Of a stretch of 64,000 bases of DNA, positions 27,075-38,756 are shown one piece after another. The stretch's first letter is position 1; each line of letters begins with the position of its first letter. The DNA comes from Smittia aterrima (taxonomy: Eukaryota; Arthropoda; Insecta; Diptera; Chironomidae), in the NCBI GenBank assembly GCA_033063855.1, contig CP093831.1:14880001-14944000 (forward strand), written 5' to 3'. The notes beneath the pieces are model-generated. The model made no database searches. It worked only from the letters and a program-made list of their open reading frames with translations, and was not told the origin of the DNA. Made by a program: the position numbers and the translations under genes.

Positions 27075-30023
27075 GTTATGCTGCACTCAACCTGCTCACA
27101 ATATTAAAACAACTTTGGCGAAAAACACTAACGGAACAATGGAAACGGATAACACTATAAACACGTAAGAAGAAAGAAGAAATATACAACGGTAAAAAAA
27201 ATACAAAATCATCATCAACCACATAAAATAATAATGAAGAAGAAACGCCATGAGTTAAAGAAACCTTTCGGATGATAAAATTATTCACAAAGCAAGAAAT
27301 TTTTTTTGATTATAAAGCGACATAATTATTTCAAGTCCCCAAATCACAAACAAAAAAAAAACGTAAAAATTAGAAAACGAATCAGCTGAGCGATTGCAAA
27401 GCGATTTAAGAAAAAAAAAATTAAAAATTCGCAAAAATATCTTTCAAATTAAAAAAATAATAATTATAGTAAATTTGCTCTTGGAATAAGGATTGGACTT
27501 GGACTGAACTGAAAGATCGCTAGATGTATCCTTCAGAATTCCTGGCTTCGTGTGGATTTTAATCAAAAGAAAGTTTGCAGAAATATTTCAAGAGATTTTC
27601 TTATCAGCTCACAATGCTTTTTTTAAAAATTTATTTCTGTTCATTGTTTTAATTATCTGGTCACGGCTTTCGTTCGATGCGCGATAAAATCGAGGAATTA
27701 GCTGTTGACACAGAAGTGCTAGAATATTATTTCGTCATCTATCAACTCAGCAAAAATGTTATGTTCTTAGAATCACTGATAACGAAAACGTTAATAATAT
27801 AAATACATTTTTGTTTGGAGCTATCGTCTGCAAGACGTCGACATGGAAAGATAAAAAAAACTTTCGTTCATGCTGTTAAATCTTTCTTTTACAATTTTTA
27901 TTATTTTTTAAATTTAAAATCCAAAAAAAATCATTCAACTCGAGTAAAGCTACGAGGTTTCGACCTTGTAATCAGCAACTGTCGCGTCACGTGTGCCCTT
28001 AAACAATCTTTTTTCCCCGCGCGACTATAAACACTTAGCGCATTTACAATCGGAGAGAACAGTTAGAGAAATTATTATCGACGCAGTCGTTGCTGGTGGC
28101 AATGTCGAGCTTGTACACTCGAGGGTGAAATCATTTAAGAAACAAAAAGGAAGCTTGGAAAAAGTGTAAAGAAATTTTTGTTGCGTCTTGGAAACGTTCA
28201 GGCGACTTAAGAATTTCTTTTGACGTTTTCCTTCGCCCACACAAAAAAAATAAGAAACTGGAAACCATTTAATATAACAGAGAAGACATCATACCGAAGT
28301 TTGGAAATGCGTTTCATTATTGAGAAGGTGAAAACATATTTATAATATTGTAAAGCTCTTAGAATTATTTGCTTAAAGGAAACGGGGAAAAAAATTAAAG
28401 CGTAATTGAGAAATTTCATGTTTTCATAAAAGTAAAACCGCGCGCGAATCATATTTTGAGTAAAATCCATTTTTGATCGTCAAACGTCGTCGTTCTTAAA
28501 AGAATTAGAGAAAATTTTGGTTACGAAAAGCCACACTTGGATGTAAAAATGAAAAAGTTTTAGTCTTGGGGAAAAAGGGTTTTATAATTAAGTGAAGTGG
28601 AACTCTCAAAGGAAGTCGACGCGAAGTTCGAACTCTTCTCTTTTGATCCTCTCTGCGGGCTTCGCGGTTCTTTTTGGGTCAAATTTATTTTGTGATTAGA
28701 GAAGATTTAAAGAATTGAAGGAAAATATTATTCAAAGTATTTAATGAAAATTGCTTAAACAAAGAAAAGTGGAAGGGAAATGCACATAAAACCGCTAAAC
28801 ACATAAAAGAAAGAAAATCGCTCTCACCTACACTCTCAAACACACACACACCCACACTAAATCACACAAACACACACTCGTCGGTTTTTGTACTCGATAT
28901 AGTTTTCAACACAAAATAGTCAAGGTCGATTGCGTTTTCTTACAACTCACAACTCTAAATTGATCACACTTTGCAAGAAAGAAACTTTTTTTTTTCGCAA
29001 GACCGTTGCCCCGAAGCGATAATTCGCTTCACTCGCCACTAGCTAACCGAGAATTAAATAAGATGAAAAATATTCTTTATTTTTTGAATAATGAAAATAT
29101 TTGCTAATGTAAAAAAGTGAAAAGAATCGATGAGCGGAGACGATTGTAAAAGTTGAAGCCTTCGACGGATTGTTTATGAATTTTATTTTTCTGTTTAACT
29201 TTTTGTTGTCTATTTATCTACAATCTTCAACCCTAACTTATCAACCGCTTTACGTTTCCCTTGAGAAGCAAAATTTAGCCAAATTTATATTGAAAGCTTC
29301 ACATTCACTATTCGTTTCTTCGTCCTTTCTTCTCATCAAATCCGCGATTTTCAATGGAAAAAATACTTTTAACAGAGAAATCTTTAGGTGGATATTTATG
29401 TAATAACCCATGCCTCCTCTCTCCCTCTCCCGAAGTTATAAACACTTGGCGACATCCCCGATAAATCCCTGAAACATTTAATGAAAGAGTTATTAAATGT
29501 AATTAAAATAAATGAAAATTGTGAAAGTGAAACCCACTTTCGAATCAGTCGTCGGAAACGAGAAAACAAATAAAAAAAAACAATAAAAAGCCGACTCAAA
29601 AGAACAAAGAAAACTTGCTGATTTCATTGAAGTTTTTCTTTCAGAACCTATCTCAACATTGCTCGACCTTGATGCAATTTTTTTTCTCAGGTATCAAGCG
29701 CAGCTGCATTGGCGGGAAGAACAACATAAGATGTATTTGTTTCTTGTTTTTATTCTTCTTCGTTACAATCGCAAATAAATGAACTGAGATGAGAAACTAG
29801 AGAAAAACTTAAATTCTAAAGATTATTTATTTTATCAGTAAATTACATGAAACAAGAAATTCTATCGAAGATCACCAGCAGAGAGAATGACTTCGATTTT
29901 GAACATAAATTAACTTATCAAAACTTCTCGACAGTGCTCGTTCTGCTCAAATTGTAGGGAACGTTCTCTTGTTTGTGAAATGAGCTGTGGTCGATGATGG
30001 TGCGAATGGTGATGATAGTGAGC
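27075..30023. other. 3' UTR and gene-free region
   Basis: The first few hundred bases are A-rich and probably the 3' UTR of the preceding gene. From there to UBC9 I see no coding sequence or RNA gene. A CA-rich tract lies at 28839-28878. The last part, near 29820, carries TTTATT, a minus-strand AATAAA that could end UBC9 transcripts. Confidence 0.5.
28839..28878. repeat. CA-rich simple repeat
   Basis: An imperfect (CA)n tract interrupted by CCC, TAAAT and AA; it has no coding potential. Confidence 0.7.
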
Positions 30024-30779
30024 TCACTGTGGTGCGGCCATGGCGCGTGCTTGAACGCGGACGCGCTTTTCATACTCCAATCGGTTTTGACTGAAAATTC
30101 AAGCTCAATTAGTCAACAATTAAAATTGGGGTCACTAGCTCAACTTACCAATAGATTGTGTAAGCCTCGGCTTGTGCGGGATCTTTGATATTTGGCTCAT
30201 TCAACAAATCTTGAATTCCGAGCAGAATTTGCTTGATTGTGATTGCCGGACGCCAATCTTTCTCTTCATCGAGAAGCGACAAGCATACTGTTCCAGATGG
30301 ATAAACATTTGGGTGGAAAAGTGGTGGCTCAAACTTGCATTTCGGTGGGCTGGTCGGGTAATCGTCTTTGAAGATCATTCTCAAGTTGTACAAGCCTCCT
30401 TCCCATGGAGTGCCTTTCTTGCCGGGAATGGCGCATTCCCAAGTCATCAAATTGAGTGTTCCATCTGCATTCTTCATTGGACGAGCAACAAATCCCTGTG
30501 AAATAAAGAACGTTTCATCAGATGGCGAAATATTTGTACGATCCGGCCCTGCTTAACGACAGGAAGCCCGAATATTTAAGGTTAGGTATTTCAGCTCTTT
30601 CTTTTGTTATTTTAGCAAGTTATTAACTTTTAAACTAGTTAACTAACTTTCTTCGACCACAAGATCAGTAAATCAATCTAGAAATTGATATCAAATGAAA
30701 GCTTTTCACTTACAAATGGATGTTCCTTTCGCCAAGCCTTTCGTTCTTCTCCCAAACGAGCTACTGCAATTCCACTCAT
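30024..30779 (-). CDS. lwr: UBC9, SUMO-conjugating enzyme E2
   Basis: Three coding exons on the minus strand, 30714-30779, 30149-30495 and 30024-30090, give 159 residues, exactly the length of Drosophila Ubc9 (lesswright). The protein starts [18 protein letters not shown]. It has the E2 core with the [13 protein letters not shown] segment and the [15 protein letters not shown] active-site loop. The catalytic Cys is residue 93, which accepts SUMO from the SAE1/UBA2 E1 and passes it to lysines in psi-K-x-E motifs. Basic N-terminal residues that bind SUMO ([12 protein letters not shown]) are present. It acts mainly in the nucleus. The gene is divergent from MED8, with 628 bp between start codons. 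Introns are 218 and 58 bp with normal borders. No anomaly is seen. Confidence 0.98.
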
Positions 30780-31407
30780 CCTAGTTAAGTCTTGATTTGT
30801 TGTTAGTAAATTTATATGAATGGAAAGTCTATTTGGAAGGTTTAAAATTGAATTTTTAATTTGTTTTGCTGCGACTACTTGATTTTCACAAATTCGCTAT
30901 CCGAATTTCAACTTCGGCCTACTAACGAAGTTTTCAATAAAAATTGTCTTAAGCAAAAATTTTCCGTTCGTTGTTTGATTCATATATTTTGTATTCATTT
31001 TATAATACACTTTATTATAAACATACTCAGAGTCGAGGAAATTCAATTATGCAAATTGCTTTTACACAATTTGTTAGGAAAATTAAACGCGTGATATCAA
31101 AGGCCACAACTCGAAGACCTCCACGTGCGCAGTAGAACGAAGAAAAATGTTTAATCCGAATGGAGATTTGAATTTCTAACGAATGAGCTGATGGCAAAAA
31201 CACGATTTTGTAGCTTATCTGGTTGTGCAGAAACAAAACCTAGCATGAATTCAAAGAATATTTAATCACTTATCGTAAATAACTTGAATCATTCTATAAA
31301 AGCCGCTGAAATAAAGAAGTTTTTCCGTCCTCAATCCGAACGGCAGTCGAAGTTTTTGTTCGAAAAAGAAGATTTCAAGCCCAAATATATAAATTAAATT
31401 ATCAACG
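30780..31407. other. Divergent promoter region between UBC9 and MED8
   Basis: A 628 bp spacer without coding potential. The MED8 side carries a TATAAAAG box at 31295-31302. The UBC9 side shows no obvious TATA box. Confidence 0.5.
31295..31302 (+). promoter_or_regulatory. Candidate TATA box of MED8
   Basis: TATAAAAG lies 106-113 bp upstream of the MED8 ATG at 31408. Transcription starting about 30 bp downstream, near the CCGTCCTCAATCC sequence, would give a 5' UTR of roughly 80 nt. The box matches the consensus, but no transcript evidence is available. Confidence 0.45.
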
Positions 31408-32205
31408 ATGCAGCGAGAAGAAAAACAAATGGACTCGTTCCTCGAGAACTCCTTGATAAAGCTGAGCGATTTAAAGAAAGCAATTAGCCAAATGATTCAA
31501 AAAATCGGTAAATCTATAGAAAATTGTTTTGTTTATTCACAATTTAATATTTCTTGAATATTTCTCGTAGAATATGAGCATGAAACTATTAATTGGCCGG
31601 CTTTCCTTGATAACTTCGCTCTCATCTCTGGACATCTTGCTGGATTATCGAAGCAGCTCGCTCTCGACTACACTCCACCAATTTCAAGATTCACTGTTTT
31701 GCCACTTCAGCTAAGTCCTGATGTCGACGAACATTTAGTGAAACTGACAGAAGGAAGACTTCCCATCTTCTCTGCAGAATGTGTCCCCGACTATCTAAGA
31801 ACGAAACCAGATCCAGCGATGGAAAATCGACAAAACTTACATGAAGCGAAAGCGAATGCCCTTACCAACGAAACAGCAGCCAAACAAGTCGCGCAGTACA
31901 CAAAAATCGTGTCGCATGTCTACGATCTAATCTCAAAGGCTCGTGACGACTGGGAAATTGATGCGATGAACCGCAACGTACAAATGCCAACATTCAGTCA
32001 AGCGGATACGCAAACTCTTGTAAAGGCTGTTGGCATGGGAACAAATCTCAAGGTGATGGGTCCTGTTAGTGGAATGTTGCCAGGGCCAAGAATGCCTGGA
32101 CCTGTTCAAATGAGTTCAGTGTCCCCAAATCTTCCACAAATGGGAAAACTCCCATCATCGATCAAAACAAACATCAAATCAGCATCACTTCATCCTTACC
32201 GATGA
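31408..32205 (+). CDS. MED8: Mediator complex subunit 8
   Basis: Two coding exons, 31408-31507 and 31571-32205, separated by a 63 bp intron, give 244 residues, the usual MED8 size. It begins MQREEKQMDSFLENSLIKL and has the family's N-terminal helical region (SDLKKAISQMIQKIE...WPAFLDNFALISGHLAGLSK). The conserved middle TVLPLQLSPDVDEHLVKLTEGR and PDYLRTKPDP follow, then a helical stretch and a Gly/Pro/Met-rich tail ending HPYR. MED8 is a head-module subunit of Mediator that bridges regulators to RNA polymerase II in the nucleus. The 3' end converges on the CCDC34-like gene with 58 bp between stop codons, so the 3' UTRs probably overlap. Confidence 0.97.
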
Positions 32206-32263
32206 TTTTAATTTAATTTTTTTTTTCAATAACAGACAAGACAAAATAAACTGAATTTAAAAT

Positions 32264-33184
32264 TTAGTCATCGAATTTCCAAGGCTCCGGATTCATGTAG
32301 AGCTTCGTTGTAGAGCCACGCAAGCTGTCAAGTCCTTTTCCCATGGGAACTGGTTTAGGCTTTGAAGAAGACGTGCGAACCCATTTCTCAAATGAAATAT
32401 TCGAGGTAGACTTACGACACTTCTTATAGTCCTTGGCAGCGTTTTGCTTAACTTCTTCCTCTTTCTTTTTCAACTCAAGACTTTCGTTTTTCTTTGCTAA
32501 CCAATCTTGGTAGTTGATTGCTTTCTTAAACTCTTTCGGTTTGTTATTGGCAGCAATCAAAGCCTTCTTGGCTTCCGAAATTTTGGCAATTTTCTTTTCA
32601 GCTTCGATTTCTTTCTTGCGCATCCATTCAGCAACTTTTTCTCCCGATTTCGAACGAAGTTCTTCTTCCTTTTCCTTCAATGCTTCAATCTGAGCTTCGC
32701 GGCGCTCACGCTCGACACGTTTTCTTTCCTTTTCTCGAGCTCTGTAATTGTAAAATGAGATTTATGACCTAATCATGGATGCAGGAAAATCAAATTTACA
32801 TGACAGAGTTAAGCCACTTCTCGTATGCTTCTTGACGTTTCTTTTCAGCTTCTGGCGAAATGTCGATACGTCCGATTTTCAAATTTGACAATTTCTTCTT
32901 TGTTTCTTCATCAGGCGAATCATATTCTTCATCGGAATCAGAGTTGTAATTGCTTTTCTTGAAGATATCGTGTTCGATACTTGCAGTGGAATTGACGCGT
33001 CTGATGAAGAAAAATCGTTAACATCAAAGGATCTGAAGTGTTTTCTTTAAATTCAATCAAACCGTGTGAACGTTCGATTTGATCCAAATGAGTGAATGGA
33101 AACAGCTCGAAGAGTTGATACGTCACTTCTTCCACCAACACTGCCGATATCATCTTCATAGCAACGATAGCCTGCAGTCGTCAT
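32264..33184 (-). CDS. CCDC34: CCDC34-like coiled-coil protein
   Basis: Three coding exons on the minus strand, 33063-33184, 32800-33000 and 32264-32741, give 266 residues. After an acidic Ser/Asp region (about 50-70), residues 85-215 form a long charged Lys/Glu helix with the SPEAEKKRQEAYEKWL start and repeated W-hydrophobic-K units (EKWL, AEWM, QDWLAKK, FEKWV) typical of the CCDC34 domain. The C-terminus ends TTKLYMNPEPWKFDD; an NPxPW motif near the end is also seen in vertebrate CCDC34. Vertebrate CCDC34 is linked to cilia and sperm flagella, but function here is inferred only. The first donor is CG|GTTTGA, a weak site; CGAAC|GTTCAC, 9 nt earlier in the gene, keeps the same frame. Confidence 0.82.
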
Positions 33185-33806
33185 TCTTTTACGAAAAATA
33201 AATTTATTTAAAGAATTTATTTAAAGAAAAAGTCGGAGGACAAATCAAATTGTGAGAAAGAAAATTGTTAAATGAAAATGTTTGCTGAGATTTATTTTGG
33301 TCGATTTGATAATTTAATCACAAAAGCGACGTTTGAATTTGCGACCTAATTAGCAATTCATGCAAACAAGACTCAACCCAATCCGAAATCAATTCATCAA
33401 GCCGGGTTACTCCTCCGCTTCCGCCAACAGACATTTTCACTGTCAAAACATCTGTTAACGGTTCATTAGACAAGTGCTATTCCGAAAACATCAGGGATTT
33501 CCATGTCGAAATTGTCAGATATGCTGTCAGTAGCTTTTTGAAGCTTCTTTTGAGAAAATTGATAAATCATACAAACAAATTGCATGCTCAAGACTTTAAG
33601 ACAAACAGTCGCCCAGTTTCGTTTGAAGAGAATTTTTTAAGCTTGAGTTTAATCATTCGTTGAGCTTTTCTCGAAAGCTTTTCATTGAAATCATCAAAAT
33701 CAATTTGTTAGACAATTTTTTATTCGTTTAGCATCTCAAAGAGTTATAAATCATAAATCATACATACAAATTACACGCTACAAGACGATGATAATGATTA
33801 ATGTTC
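33185..33806. other. Spacer between CCDC34-like and the MOXD1-like 3' end
   Basis: A 622 bp AT-rich spacer. It should contain the CCDC34-like promoter and the MOXD1-like 3' UTR, both read on the minus strand. I see no gene. Confidence 0.5.
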
Positions 33807-36800
33807 TTAATAAATGCAATCGCCGAACATATCGCATTCTTTGCTGTTCTGAAGAGATTTCCCGGCACTGGCACATGAAGGTTTCGGAGATGGAAGTTGA
33901 ATGGGAACTTCGGTGATTGGCGCTCCTTCCCACTCGAAGCCAGCGAAACGATGGCCGTCGGAACGGTTACACTGCATGCTTAATGGCTCATTCGTGTACA
34001 TCGTAAAAAGTTCGTTAACGTGAGGTAAAGTCCACTCGACGGCTCGATAATTTGCGAATCTTCCTTTTCGCATGTCGATTTTCTGATGGTCTTTCCTAAT
34101 TTAAAAGAAAGTGAAAGTTTTATGAAAGTTGAAAGAGGTCAAACTCACTTTTTCATGAAGCTAAAGTAATCCGCTAAAGTCTTCTCGGAGACGGAACTTT
34201 TACAAAGTTCCAAATTCGTAGCGGGATAGTAATGAATGTAGTTCACGCACATCTCGTCCTGGATGGAGAAACCGCCCATGGTCGCATTCTGATAGCCTCG
34301 AGTGTCATAATAGCATGTCGTAACCAGAGCATCTCCGGGCAAAACTTTTGGATTTCTTCTCAAGTGGCGAATTTCTTGGAAGTGATTAAGGTAAAAATCG
34401 TCTCGGTTGATTTCTTGAAGCTCTTTTCCTTCGCGGAAATGTCGAGTAAGAACTCGAACCCCACGTAAATGTGTATGCAGTTGTGAGCCAAAGATTGTTA
34501 TGCCTTCTTTAGGAAGAGCAACTTTGGTACACTCAGCAATGCAGTAACCGCTCAAAGGAAAAGCGATTTGACCCTAAAGAAAAACATTTTTAATTTAAAT
34601 ACAAAGCCTGAAGGATAAAACAACAAATTACCGGTGGAATTGCCATTTTGTCTGTGTACTCGAGTCCAAGCTCCATCACAGCTGCGTCGTACTTTCTCAC
34701 TTTGTCAACGAATTTAATTCTCATTCCGGAGTTATCGACGACACCGCCAATCACATCTGGATTGTTATAATGAACCTCGAGGCGAATGTAAGGATTGTAA
34801 TCATCGCCACCAAATGCGAGACCAACTTCTCGTGGATATGTAAAGGTCGCTGCGCCCATAGCCTTTAAAAATTAAAGTTGTTTTAAGAAACAAACGAGAG
34901 AGTTTTCACTTTCACTCTTACCCAAAGTGCCATAACTTTACTACAAACTTTAGCTTTTTGCGGTAAATTGTCACAGTTTCCTTCGTACAATGGAATTTCT
35001 TCATCAACTTTCGCTTCGCAATGAAAAACTTCCATGTGATGAACAAAAGCTTCGTTTCCAATTATCGGCTCAAATTCAACGATGTGCCTGCGTTTGTCAG
35101 TCCCTTGGAGCTTCTGAACTTTACACCAATAAGTCGTGTCTGATGCTGGGATCTCGACATCTTTAACCACGATATCAAAATGCTCAACTGATCTGAGAAA
35201 GAAAAATCGAATTAATTAATTCATGTCAATCAAGTTCATCGTGGGCGTTGATCGAATTACAAGTTCGTTTGAAAAACAAATTTGAGTCATGCGAGAGGAA
35301 ACCTTTTACTCTTGAATAAATTCTTCTTTGATATTTTCTTCTTAGATATTCAAATTTCTCCTAAGTTCAAACCTGCTCAACGGTTCAAAACAATCTCTTC
35401 CAAGTAAGAACTTCCAACTCATTTTCAAATGACTTGGAAGAGTTCTCGTATCGCGATTTGATTGCAAACAAACTCGACCTTGATAAGAGCGTTTCGAAGA
35501 TAATATTTGAGTATAAAGTGAATGCTCGAAGCGATTTGCCGCAGTTCGTGAATAAACTTCGAAAAGATCTTGAATAACTTTTATTTACAATGTCGCTGCC
35601 TCCAACATTTGTCAAAGGCTTTCACGATGAGGATGAAGTGAAGAAAATGGAATATTGTCAACTCGGGAAGACTCACATGACAGTTTCGAAGATTTCAATT
35701 GGCGGTGCAACTTTGTGTGGAAGTTTCTACGGTGAACTTAACTTTGAGGAAGCCAAAGCGACGGTTCATGAAGCATTACGAAGAGGAATCAATTATATCG
35801 ACACTGCACCTTTCTACGGTCAAGGAGAATCCGAATCGAACTTGGGAAAAATTCTCAAAGGAATACCAAGGGAAGCTTTTTACATCGCTACGAAGACATG
35901 TCGATATGAGCGCTCTGGACCAGGACAGTTCGATTTTAGCTACGAGCGTTCATTGAAAAGTGTTGAGGAGAGCTTGGCTCGACTTGGAGTAGAATACATT
36001 GACTTGTTTCAATTGCACGACGTTGAGTTTGCTGATAACATTGATGATGTCATCAACGGAGCATTCAGAGCTTGTGTGGAACTCAAGCAACAAGGCAAGA
36101 TTAAAGCTATTGGCATCAACGGTTATCCATTGAATGTATTAAAAGAAGGATTGTTGAAAGGCGAAGGAAGATTCGACACTGTCTTGACCTACGGTCGCTA
36201 CACGATGATTGACGACTCTCTTCTTGAGTACTTGCCAGCATTTAACGAAATGAGCGTTGGAGTAATTGCTGCGTCCGCCCATGGTTGCGGAATGTTGACT
36301 AATCGTCAAACACCGCCCTGGCATCCTGCATCCGCTCAACTCAAGTCTCTCGTGGACGAAGCAGCTGAGATTTGCAGAAAGAATAACATTGAACTTGGAA
36401 AGTTAGCGACGCATCACTTCCTCAACATTCCCGGTAGTAATGTAGGAACATTCTTAATGGGTATGGAACGAATGGAATATTTAAACCACAACATGAGTGC
36501 ATACCTCGTTGGTCTCGATGAGAAAGAAATGGAAATTTATGAAACTTTAATGAGAACGTGAGTCCCCGAAAGGGATTTTCTTGGCTGTAAATTTTAATTA
36601 AACTTCATCAACTAATAATTCCAGAGTGTTTTCAAGCACGAGAATCGGTGAAGTGAAGCATTGGGAAGGCTTTGAGGTGAATCGCTACCGAGAGCAACGC
36701 AAGGAATGGCGGAAATAAATCTTTTTGTGTATGAGAAGACAAAAGGCTTCGGGCTTAAATAAAATTGAATAAACTCACTTCTCTGGAATTTTGATTGAAT

Positions 36801-38756
36801 CTGCTCGTAGCAGCTGCAAGTGAGTCATTCCGCTATCAGACTCAGGTAGATCCGGAGTTGCGAATTTAAAGTTGTCGAGGTCAAGCGGCTCTTCTCCTCT
36901 CATCCAATAGATAAACATAGTCCCTTCATGGAACGGGAAATCGTTTTCATCGCACGTGTCGAATTTCCTTCGAAATGCAATCTCATCTTTATAGGAACGG
37001 GCGATGCTGATGCAATCTTGCTGTCTATCGATGATTATTTCTCGACCATCGTCGCTCGACCTGGCATCCTTGAATTGAGAAATGAAATTATCGGGAAAGG
37101 CAATCGAATCAAACGGTATGTTCGTCGTGATATGAAATTTCAAACGACGACGTCGACCGCGTTCAATTTCTGCTGAGCAATTTGACCCAAACGACAGAGC
37201 AGAAATTTACTAATTCCTTCCAATTTGTTATGTCGGGAGATTGCGGTCGAACTAAATGATGATTTATGACTCACGATATTGACGTCGATTTTTTCGTTCT
37301 CGCGTTGGAAAATGCAGAAATCAGTTCGCGGAAACTCTCCGCGTCGGGAGAAGCCAAGGGCGAACCATCGATATTTCTCGTTGATGCCATTTTTCACTTG
37401 AAAGAATACGTTCCGCTCAGGCCAGTCAACCATCCATGTAAGCTTTGTATCTTCTCCGGGATCTAAAGTGACTTGATGCATTTGATTTGGTGAGACATCT
37501 ACGAGGCACGAGAGAAATTTAGCGTGAAAGAATTCATCATCGTAACGACATCATCATTGTCAAGCGCGATTCACATTGTGTAGATTTCGTTGGAGCTCAT
37601 GAATTATTCATAAGATCTCGATGGGAATTAAAACATATCGGAAAAGTTTCCGACGAAAGAAATAAGAGAAAGAGAGAGGGAAAGCGAGCTTTTCTTTCGC
37701 TTTTCCTTTTCTTTCCACCCCTCACGCTCTGCATTTCTTGAGGCCAAACAATTAAACGAATATTATCGTCTGTGCATCACTCCACCATCAGCTCCAAGGA
37801 ATTCCTTTCGACACCCACAGGAATTCTCATTGGTTTTGGGAAGCATTCAGAAGTTTTGCCACACAACCTAATGAGATGACTTTCCTTTTGTTCATTAACT
37901 ATTCAACGATCGGATGTTCATTTCGTTTCAACTCGTTAATCCCCATCGCTTGCTATCGTCAAATCCAACAAGTATTAGAGACGATTTACTCTCGAGCTCC
38001 TTTTCTTCTTGGAATGTAAAAAACAATTTTCCGCTTGGCAATGTTTTCAACACTCGGATTATTAAAGAGCTTTTATTGCTTGTTAATAATAAGTTGAGAG
38101 AAGCACGTTGCTGAGCTCTTTCGATAGCGAAAAATTGTCTTCAACTTGCCCTTGCTTTTAACGAATTTAAATAATTAATTAAGCCCTAAATTGTTTTCTT
38201 TTGTGTAAATTTTTCTAATTTTAGTTAAAGACTCATCTAAGACAGTTGTCTCGAGTATGACGACAAGGTTTTGGAGTTTGTTAAAGCGATGTTCTTTCAT
38301 TCATCGTCTGAAGAATGAGAATGGGTTGAAGCGAGAGGCGGTTTGTGGCTTGCGATATGAAAAACGTGAAAATATTTCATCTGTCCCCCGAATTCTTCCC
38401 CGTTCCGATGCGTGTGAACGAGGATGGAATTGCTCGAACGATGATGCAGAAGGCGTTTTACAGCATGTGACGAACATGATTTCATTTAATCAAGTCAAGC
38501 TTGAACAATACGCTCGACCCACATGACAGAATTTTCCGTTTTGTGGATAATTTTCAATTAATTTTCACACCTCAAAAGTTTCTTTCGAATCATCGAGTCG
38601 GGGTTGAGATTCGAAGCTCGCCCTGAGCGACACACTATTTCATCCTCAATCAAAATCAAACTCACTTGACGCGTGATGACGGTGATTTTTTGCGGAGATT
38701 GTATCCAGTAGCGTTAATACCACAATCGTTAAACTGAAGACTTTCGTAAAACTCAT
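33807..38756 (-). CDS. MOXD1-like DOMON/copper type II monooxygenase
   Basis: Seven coding exons on the minus strand: 38666-38756, 37275-37498, 36779-37068, 34922-35192, 34632-34862, 34149-34573 and 33807-34095, giving 606 residues. Residues 1-22 (MSFTKVFSLTIVVLTLLDTIS) form a signal peptide. A DOMON domain (about 35-145) holds WFALGFSRRGEFPRTDFCIF and ends with DRQQDC. Two Cu2-monooxygenase domains follow. Copper ligands are visible: H253-H254 in FVHHMEVFHC, H402 and H404 in LHTHLRG, and M477 in QDEMCVNYIHYYP. Dopamine beta-hydroxylase relatives hydroxylate small substrates with ascorbate and O2 in the secretory pathway; the MOXD1 substrate is unknown. It matches the MOXD1 homologues of Drosophila (CG5235 and olf413 group). 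The 35193-36778 intron contains a complete aldo-keto reductase gene on the other strand. The 37068 acceptor (TTCAAG|GAT) is chosen because acceptors nearer the donor lead to an early stop. Confidence 0.9.
35590..36718 (+). CDS. Aldo-keto reductase, L-galactose dehydrogenase-like
   Basis: Two coding exons, 35590-36557 and 36625-36718, give 353 residues. The AKR catalytic tetrad is complete: D71 and Y76 in YIDTAPFYGQGESE, K102 in YIATKT and H143 in DLFQLHDVEF. AKRs are (beta/alpha)8 barrels that use NADPH to reduce carbonyl groups. The sequence resembles the insect CG18547/CG3397 group, related to plant L-galactose dehydrogenase; the insect substrate is not known. The whole gene sits inside the 35193-36778 intron of the MOXD1-like gene on the opposite strand. 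Its stop codon is only 60 bp from the next MOXD1 exon. The second exon is small and encodes the last 31 residues (VFSSTRIGEVKHWEGFEVNR and on). An in-frame TGA right after the donor would give a 323-residue form if the intron were retained. Confidence 0.95.
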
